DNA of 10,542 nucleotides, from NCBI GenBank assembly GCA_964483375.1, contig CAZABJ010000072.1, forward strand, positions 1-10,542. The letters are read 5' to 3'. The notes beneath the pieces are model-generated. The model ran no database searches, was not told the DNA's origin, and saw only the letters and a list, made by a program, of their open reading frames with translations. Source of the stretch: JAUIEH01 sp964483375. GTDB taxonomy: Bacteria > Pseudomonadota > Alphaproteobacteria > Caulobacterales > Maricaulaceae. Below are positions 6,611 to 10,542 of this stretch, piece after piece. The position numbers and the translations under genes were made by a program. Position 1 is the stretch's first letter; every line of letters starts with the position of its first letter.

Positions 6611-6631
6611 CGCATGCAACGAGAGCATGCG
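6611..6631. repeat. Inverted repeat in the yqeY leader
   Basis: CGCATGC (6611-6617) and GCATGCG (6625-6631) are perfect seven-base arms around a seven-base centre. They end 24 bases before the yqeY-like ATG, in the 161-base divergent region shared with carA. Each arm contains the palindrome GCATGC, so the site can be read as two protein half-sites or one RNA hairpin just ahead of the ribosome binding site. No clear -35/-10 pair was seen in this region. Confidence 0.4.
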
Positions 6632-6655
6632 ACCGCCTGAGCAGCGGAGCCGAAG

Positions 6656-7117
6656 ATGGATATGAGACAACACATCGCGTCGGCGCTGGCTGACGCGGAA
6701 GCGGGCGGCGACGACGTGCGCGCCTCGACGCTGCGGCTTGTTTTGGCTGCGGTGAAGGACCGGGATTGGTCCGCCCGTGCGCGCGATGACGCCAATGGCT
6801 GCCCCGAAGCGGAAATCCGCGCCATTCTCGCAAGAATGGTGGAGCAGCGCGAGGAAAGCTCGCGCGCCTATGACGCGGCGGGTCGCCCGGATCTGGCCGA
6901 ACGTGAACGCGAAGAGATCCGTATCATTACGGGACTGTTGCCCAAGCAAATGGCGGACGAGGAAATCTCCACCGCCGCGTCCGCCGTCGTGGACGAGCTT
7001 GACGCCACCGGCCTGAAGGATATCGGGCGCTGCATGGGCACGCTCAAAGCCCGCTACCAAGGCTGCATGGACTTCACCAAGGCCGGGAAAGTCGTGCGAG
7101 ACATGCTGTCGGGCTAA
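6656..7117 (+). CDS. GatB/YqeY domain-containing protein
   Basis: A 153-residue cytoplasmic protein of the YqeY family, which shares the C-terminal helical domain of GatB, the amidotransferase subunit that handles mischarged tRNA. The cellular role of stand-alone YqeY proteins is unsettled. Seen: an N-terminal helical region with RASTLRLVLAAVKDRD (22-37), a central EAEIRAILARMVEQREES segment and the highly typical DLAEREREEIRIITGLLPKQM, then a C-terminal small helical domain ending in DFTKAGKVVRDMLSG, close to the family's usual ~150 residues. The start ATG at 6656 has GGAG at 6646-6649, six bases upstream; an ATG two codons later is possible. It is first in a plus-strand cluster with dnaG and rpoD, a recurrent alphaproteobacterial order, and is divergent from carA. 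A hairpin spans its stop codon. Confidence 0.93.
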   Translation: MDMRQHIASALADAEAGGDDVRASTLRLVLAAVKDRDWSARARDDANGCPEAEIRAILARMVEQREESSRAYDAAGRPDLAEREREEIRIITGLLPKQMADEEISTAASAVVDELDATGLKDIGRCMGTLKARYQGCMDFTKAGKVVRDMLSG

Positions 7118-7125
7118 GCCGACAG
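7106..7125 (+). other. Hairpin spanning the yqeY stop codon
   Basis: CTGTCGG (7106-7112) pairs perfectly with CCGACAG (7119-7125) around a six-base loop that holds the TAA stop. No T-tract follows, so it is not a classical intrinsic terminator; it may stabilise the message end or attenuate readthrough into dnaG. The same GCCGAC (7118-7123) can alternatively pair with GTCGGC at 7149-7154, so two mutually exclusive folds exist. Confidence 0.4.
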
Positions 7126-7135
7126 GAGCGGGCGC

Positions 7136-7183
7136 GTGGTCGTTGTGCGTCGGCATGTTCCCGAATCGTTCGTGATGCGCTAA
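7136..7183 (+). CDS. Possible 15-codon leader peptide ahead of dnaG
   Basis: A GTG at 7136 opens a 15-residue frame (MVVVRRHVPESFVMR) ending in TAA at 7181-7183, nine bases before the dnaG ATG. AGGAG at 7124-7128 lies seven bases before the GTG, a good Shine-Dalgarno distance, and the stop adjoins the AAGG of the dnaG ribosome binding site, so its translation could couple to dnaG. Against it: such short frames arise easily by chance, the AGGAG is partly inside the yqeY stop hairpin, and no known leader peptide is recognised. Confidence 0.2.
   Translation: MVVVRRHVPESFVMR
7157..7171 (+). promoter_or_regulatory. LexA-type SOS box upstream of dnaG
   Basis: GTTC CCGAATC GTTC is an exact match to the direct-repeat GTTC-N7-GTTC operator described for LexA in alphaproteobacteria such as Rhodobacter and Caulobacter. 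It lies 21 bases before the dnaG ATG, in the 75-base gap after the yqeY-like gene. By base count alone, an exact match in either orientation within a gap this size is expected about two times in a thousand. It implies an SOS-regulated promoter or roadblock for dnaG, and perhaps rpoD. No clear -10/-35 pair was identified beside it. The spacer also carries GAATC, a GANTC methylation motif. Confidence 0.55.
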
Positions 7184-7192
7184 GGCGAACCG

Positions 7193-9061
7193 ATGCGATT
7201 CGATCCGCGCCTCCTAGACGAAATCCGCGCCCGCATCCGGTTGTCCGACGTGATCGGCCGGACGGTGGACTTGCGCAAGCAGGGCCGCGAATTCGCCGGC
7301 CTGTCCCCGTTCAATACCGAAAAAACCCCGTCGTTTTTCGTCAATGACGACAAACGCTTCTATCACTGTTTTTCCTCGGGCAAACACGGGGACTGCTTCA
7401 CTTGGGCGATGGAGATGGAGGGCCTTTCCTTCCCTGAAGCCGTGGAGCGGTGCGCAAGCGAGGCGGGCGTTCCTCTGCCGGAGAAGGACCCCCGCGCAGT
7501 GGCGGCGATGCGGCGTGCGGCGGCCGCTGAGCAATGGCTGGAGCATGCGCACGCGTTCTTTCGCGCGGAGCTGCGCCGCGCCCGCGGAGCCCAGGCCCGG
7601 GGCTACCTAGAACGTCGCGGCTTGCCGGAAGCGGATTGGGACGCCTTCGAAATCGGGTTCGCGCCGGAGGATTGGTCGGCGCTTAAGGATTTTCTTGTCT
7701 CCAAAGGCGCCGAGCCGCAGCAGCTTTTGGACGCCGGCCTCATCGCGCGCGCCCAATCGGGCGACCGGAGTTTCGACTATTTCCGCAATCGCGTGACCTT
7801 CGCCATCCGCGACGCCGGCGGGCGGCTGGTTGGTTTCGGCGGTCGCGCGCTCGACCCCAACGACCGGGCGAAATATCTGAACTCCCGCGAGAGCGACAGC
7901 TTCCATAAAGGCGCGCTTCTGTATCGCTATCCTCAGGCGCGCGCCGCATTCGCCCGTGCGGAAAGGGAGGGGGCGGGGGGGCTTATCGTTGCGGAGGGCT
8001 ATACCGACGTCATCGCCCTCGCTCGTGCGGGGCTTGAGCACGCCGTCGCGCCGCTGGGCACCGCGCTCACCGAGGAGCAGCTTGAGCTCTTATGGCGGGC
8101 GGGCCCGGAGCCCGTCTTGTGCTTCGACGGCGACGCGGCGGGCCTGCGGGCGGCTTATCGCGCCGTCGACCGCGCTTTGCCGAAACTCAAGCCGGGTCAG
8201 TCGTTGAACTTCACGCTGTTGGCCGATGGGCTGGACCCTGACGACCTCATCCGTCGCGACGGCGCATCGGCGATGCGAGAGGCGCTCGCGGGCGCCCGCC
8301 CGTTGGTCGATATCTTGTGGAAACGTGAATTTGAGGCAGGGCCTCTCGACACGCCCGAGCGCAAAGCTGGGCTCAAGCAGCGCCTGTTCGAGGCGGCGGG
8401 CAAAATCGAAGACGGCTCCGTCGCCGAACAATATCGACGCGAATTGTTGTCGCGTTTCGACGCCGCCTTTCGCCGCGCGCCAAGAACCGGTCGCGCGCGG
8501 CGCCGTGACGGGACCGCGCCCGCCATGGACGACGCCACCGCGGAAACCCGCGCGCGGGCCGGGCGATTGATGGAGTTTCAACGGCGCGCACGCGCCGGTC
8601 GGCTTTTGGCGGCGTTGCTCACCCGGCCCAGTCTCGTCGCCCAATGCGCTGAAACGCTGGCGCGTTTGAATTTCCAAGAGTCTGACCACATGAAGCTGCG
8701 GGATGCGTTATTGGACTGCGCGGCGGAAAGCTCAGACATTGACAAATCGACCGTGCGCGTCCACTTGGCTAAGGTGGGGATTGAGGACACGGCGGCGCGC
8801 TTGATCGCGGACCAACACTATTTGGCGGCCCCTTTGCTCAACGCCGAGACGCCCGACGGCGATGCGGCGTCCGCCTGGGAGCGTGCTGCAGCCGATTTTG
8901 TCAGATTGACCGAGGCTGATGCAGCCTCGGACCGAGCCGCTTTGATCGCGCGCATGAAAGCGCTGCGGGCGGCTGGGGACTCGGCGGGTTTGGAGAAAGC
9001 CCGTCGAGCGATGCGTGCTCTGTCCGACAAGGACGAGCCCGCATCGTCTGACGCCGGCTGA
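7193..9061 (+). CDS. dnaG: DNA primase DnaG with degenerate zinc-binding site
   Basis: DnaG lays the RNA primers for Okazaki fragments and replication start, acting with the DnaB helicase. At 622 residues it is of usual length. Seen: the N-terminal zinc-ribbon fold (about 30-75) with EKTPSFFVNDDKRFYHCF and GKHGD; the RNA polymerase core with FRNRVTFAIRD..GRLVGFGGRAL (197-220) and AKYLNSRES; the TOPRIM domain with Glu268 in AEGYTDV, Asp312 and Asp314 in CFDGDAAG, and GLDPDDLI (346-353); and a less conserved helical C-terminal region for helicase contact. Odd: three of the four zinc ligands are replaced, Ser38 and Asn41 for Cys and His, and Ser62 for Cys; only Cys59 remains. I recall similar loss in other alphaproteobacterial primases, so it may be lineage-typical. 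The ATG at 7193 follows AAGGCG at a fitting distance. It sits between the yqeY-like gene and rpoD, with a LexA-type site upstream. Confidence 0.97.
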   Translation: MRFDPRLLDEIRARIRLSDVIGRTVDLRKQGREFAGLSPFNTEKTPSFFVNDDKRFYHCFSSGKHGDCFTWAMEMEGLSFPEAVERCASEAGVPLPEKDPRAVAAMRRAAAAEQWLEHAHAFFRAELRRARGAQARGYLERRGLPEADWDAFEIGFAPEDWSALKDFLVSKGAEPQQLLDAGLIARAQSGDRSFDYFRNRVTFAIRDAGGRLVGFGGRALDPNDRAKYLNSRESDSFHKGALLYRYPQARAAFARAEREGAGGLIVAEGYTDVIALARAGLEHAVAPLGTALTEEQLELLWRAGPEPVLCFDGDAAGLRAAYRAVDRALPKLKPGQSLNFTLLADGLDPDDLIRRDGASAMREALAGARPLVDILWKREFEAGPLDTPERKAGLKQRLFEAAGKIEDGSVAEQYRRELLSRFDAAFRRAPRTGRARRRDGTAPAMDDATAETRARAGRLMEFQRRARAGRLLAALLTRPSLVAQCAETLARLNFQESDHMKLRDALLDCAAESSDIDKSTVRVHLAKVGIEDTAARLIADQHYLAAPLLNAETPDGDAASAWERAAADFVRLTEADAASDRAALIARMKALRAAGDSAGLEKARRAMRALSDKDEPASSDAG

Positions 9062-9114
9062 ACCCTCAATCTCCCGCAGTGGTGGGCGGCGTCGGGCAGG
9101 TGTCCGGCGTCTAG

Positions 9115-9124
9115 GCGCATGCGC
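9115..9124. repeat. 10-base palindrome in the dnaG-rpoD gap
   Basis: GCGCATGCGC is its own reverse complement and is followed at once by GTGCGC. It lies in the 88-base gap between dnaG and rpoD, 25 bases before the rpoD ATG. No promoter or terminator is convincing in the gap, so rpoD may be transcribed from upstream. Short GC palindromes are common in GC-rich DNA, so weight is low. Confidence 0.2.
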
Positions 9125-9149
9125 GTGCGCGAACCGGGAGACCGTGAGG

Positions 9150-10542
9150 ATGGCGAATTCTGCCGAAGCGACCCAGTCGAGCGAAAACCAAGACGGGCCG
9201 CTTCTCGACCTGTCCGATCAGGCCGTCAAAAATATGATCAAAACCGCGAAACGTCGCGGTTATGTCACCCATGAAGAGCTGAACAAGGTGCTTCCCTCCG
9301 AGGAGTTTTCCTCTGAGCAGATCGAAGACACCATGGCCCAGCTCAATGAGATGGGCATCAATGTGGTGGAGGCCGACGAAGCGGAGGACGCCGAGGAAGG
9401 CGAGAACACCGCCGTCGCCACGCGCAAGGACGGCGAAGTCAAAGGCGGGAACGCCAAGGAAGACGCCGACCGGACCGACGATCCGGTGCGGATGTATCTG
9501 CGCGAGATGGGCTCGGTGGAGCTGTTGTCGCGCGAGGGCGAAATCGCCATCGCCAAACGCATCGAGGCCGGTCGCGACGCGATGATCGCGGGCCTCTGCG
9601 AAAGCCCGCTCACCTTCGAAGCCATCATGGTCTGGCGTGACGAGCTGCGCGACGGGAAGGTGCTTCTGCGCGATATCATCGATTTGGACGCCACCTATGG
9701 CGGACAGCAGCAGGATCACACGGCTCCCGGCGCGCCCCCGCCGCCTGGCGCGCCCGGCGCGGAGATCGCCGCCAAGGCCAAGCGCGCCCAAGAAGCGCGC
9801 GATGAGGCCGAGGCCAATGGCGAGGAAGCGCCCGCCCAGACCGAAGAAGAGGATGAGGACGACGATGAGGGCGTGAACCTCTCGATGTCCGCCATGGAGG
9901 CCGAACTCCGCGACGGCATCATGGAGATCCTCGATGCGGTGGCCGACGACTTCGTGCGCTTCCGCGAGCTGCAGGAGCGGCTGATTGAGGCGCGCCTCGC
10001 CGGCGCGGATTTGGTTGAGGACGACCGGGGCGAATATGAGGGCCTGCAGCGGGCCATCATCAACAACCTCAAAACGCTTCACCTCAATAACCAGCGTATC
10101 GAAGCGCTGGTCGAGCAGCTCTACGACATCAACGGCCAACTCATGCGGCTGGAAGGCCGGCTCCTGCGCTTGGCCGACGCCGCCGGCGTGGCCCGCTCGG
10201 GCTTCTTGAAGGCCTATCTCGGCCGCGAGCTCGATCCCGAATGGGCCGGCGACGTGCGCGGTCTTGGCGCGGCGTGGGAGCGTTTCGTCTCCCGCGACGG
10301 CGATCAGATCGAGAAGATCCGGGACGAAGTCGCCCAGCTTTCCCAAGAAGCCGGTCTGCCGGTGGATGATTTCCGCCGCATCGTCTCAACGGTGCAGAAG
10401 GGCGAGCGGGAAGCGCGTATCGCGAAAAAGGAGATGGTGGAGGCGAACCTGCGTCTCGTCATCTCAATAGCTAAGAAGTACACCAATCGCGGCCTTCAAT
10501 TCTTGGATCTCATCCAAGAAGGCAATATCGGTCTGATGAAAG
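9150..10542 (+). CDS. rpoD: RNA polymerase primary sigma factor RpoD, N-terminal two thirds (cut by window edge)
   Basis: The housekeeping sigma-70 factor, which directs RNA polymerase to most growth promoters. From ATG at 9150, 464 residues are open to the edge, against the usual ~650-680 in alphaproteobacteria. Seen: region 1.1 (about 18-85, LLDLSDQAVKNMIKTAKRRG... MGINVVE); region 1.2 from Asp111 (DPVRMYLREMG... LLSREGEIAIAKRIE); a long non-conserved region (about 140-420) with a Pro/Ala stretch and a run of Glu/Asp (about 192-240, including EEEDEDDDEG); then regions 2.1-2.2 (KKEMVEANLRLVISIAKKYT, then QFLDLIQEGNIGLMK). Promoter-recognition regions 2.4 and 4.2 lie outside the window. GGGAG at 9136-9140, nine bases before the ATG, is the likely ribosome binding site; a GAGG directly abuts the ATG. 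It follows dnaG by 88 bases, as in the macromolecular synthesis operon. Confidence 0.97.
   Translation, partial: MANSAEATQSSENQDGPLLDLSDQAVKNMIKTAKRRGYVTHEELNKVLPSEEFSSEQIEDTMAQLNEMGINVVEADEAEDAEEGENTAVATRKDGEVKGGNAKEDADRTDDPVRMYLREMGSVELLSREGEIAIAKRIEAGRDAMIAGLCESPLTFEAIMVWRDELRDGKVLLRDIIDLDATYGGQQQDHTAPGAPPPPGAPGAEIAAKAKRAQEARDEAEANGEEAPAQTEEEDEDDDEGVNLSMSAMEAELRDGIMEILDAVADDFVRFRELQERLIEARLAGADLVEDDRGEYEGLQRAIINNLKTLHLNNQRIEALVEQLYDINGQLMRLEGRLLRLADAAGVARSGFLKAYLGRELDPEWAGDVRGLGAAWERFVSRDGDQIEKIRDEVAQLSQEAGLPVDDFRRIVSTVQKGEREARIAKKEMVEANLRLVISIAKKYTNRGLQFLDLIQEGNIGLMK

Noticed and set aside
6495..6655. Sigma-70 promoters for carA and yqeY in the divergent gap
   Set aside because: Candidates such as TTGCAT with AAAACT toward carA match the -10 at only three of six positions; nothing was good enough to list.
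5313..6833. A 506-residue reading of carA starting upstream at 6833
   Set aside because: The extra 113 N-terminal residues are not CarA-like, are Arg/Pro-rich shadow sequence, and overlap the start of the divergent yqeY-like gene. CarA homology begins at the ATG at 6494.
6488..7156. A 222-residue minus-strand frame over the carA/yqeY divergent region
   Set aside because: It is antisense to the well-supported yqeY-like gene and runs into the start of carA in a different phase.
9111..10346. A 411-residue open frame on the minus strand
   Set aside because: It is fully antisense to rpoD, whose translation is unmistakable. Long antisense frames are expected in GC-rich genes with strong third-position bias.

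Overview
The window looks like chromosomal DNA of a GC-rich alphaproteobacterium, probably of the Caulobacterales/Maricaulales (Hyphomonadaceae) type. Evidence: the carA / yqeY-like / dnaG / rpoD neighbourhood, the sequence character of DnaG, RpoD and CarB, a subtilase with a C-terminal domain of the sphingomonad/hyphomonad kind, and a site of the alphaproteobacterial LexA form (GTTC-N7-GTTC). The lineage is inferred from memory of these families; no search was run.

Layout. Positions 1-789 (minus) hold the first 263 residues of carB, cut by the window edge. Upstream of it on the same strand are a COG4339-type HD phosphohydrolase (868-1506) and an unrecognised 132-residue protein (1503-1901), joined by an ATGA overlap. 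Next, still minus, is a 745-residue S8 (subtilisin) protease with a lipoprotein signal and a beta-rich C-terminal domain (2004-4241). Divergent from it is a small K+-channel-like membrane protein (4405-5121, plus). Convergent with the channel is a 36-residue single-span membrane protein with its own promoter-like sequence and a near-perfect Shine-Dalgarno (5146-5256, minus). Then comes carA (5313-6494, minus).

Divergent from carA is the plus-strand block yqeY-like (6656-7117), dnaG (7193-9061) and rpoD (9150 to the window end, 464 residues present). This is an alphaproteobacterial version of the macromolecular synthesis operon, with a GatB/YqeY-domain gene where gammaproteobacteria have rpsU.

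How the genes work together: CarA and CarB are the two subunits of carbamoyl-phosphate synthetase, supplying arginine and pyrimidine synthesis, but here they are separated by about 4.5 kb of unrelated genes. DnaG primase and RpoD sigma factor link replication initiation and housekeeping transcription. An exact LexA-type site lies 22 bases before the dnaG start and suggests SOS control of dnaG, possibly with rpoD. The protease, channel and small membrane protein between carA and carB are envelope-related accessory genes with no evident joint role.

Points most worth a second look: the LexA-type site (with a GANTC methylation motif inside its spacer), the 36-residue membrane protein, loss of three of four zinc ligands in DnaG, the cysteines flanking the channel pore, and the lipoprotein-type subtilase with a possible outer-membrane domain. 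No mobile element, CRISPR array, tRNA or rRNA was seen. No gene-free stretch exceeds 300 bases; the longest are 4242-4404 and 6495-6655, both divergent promoter regions.
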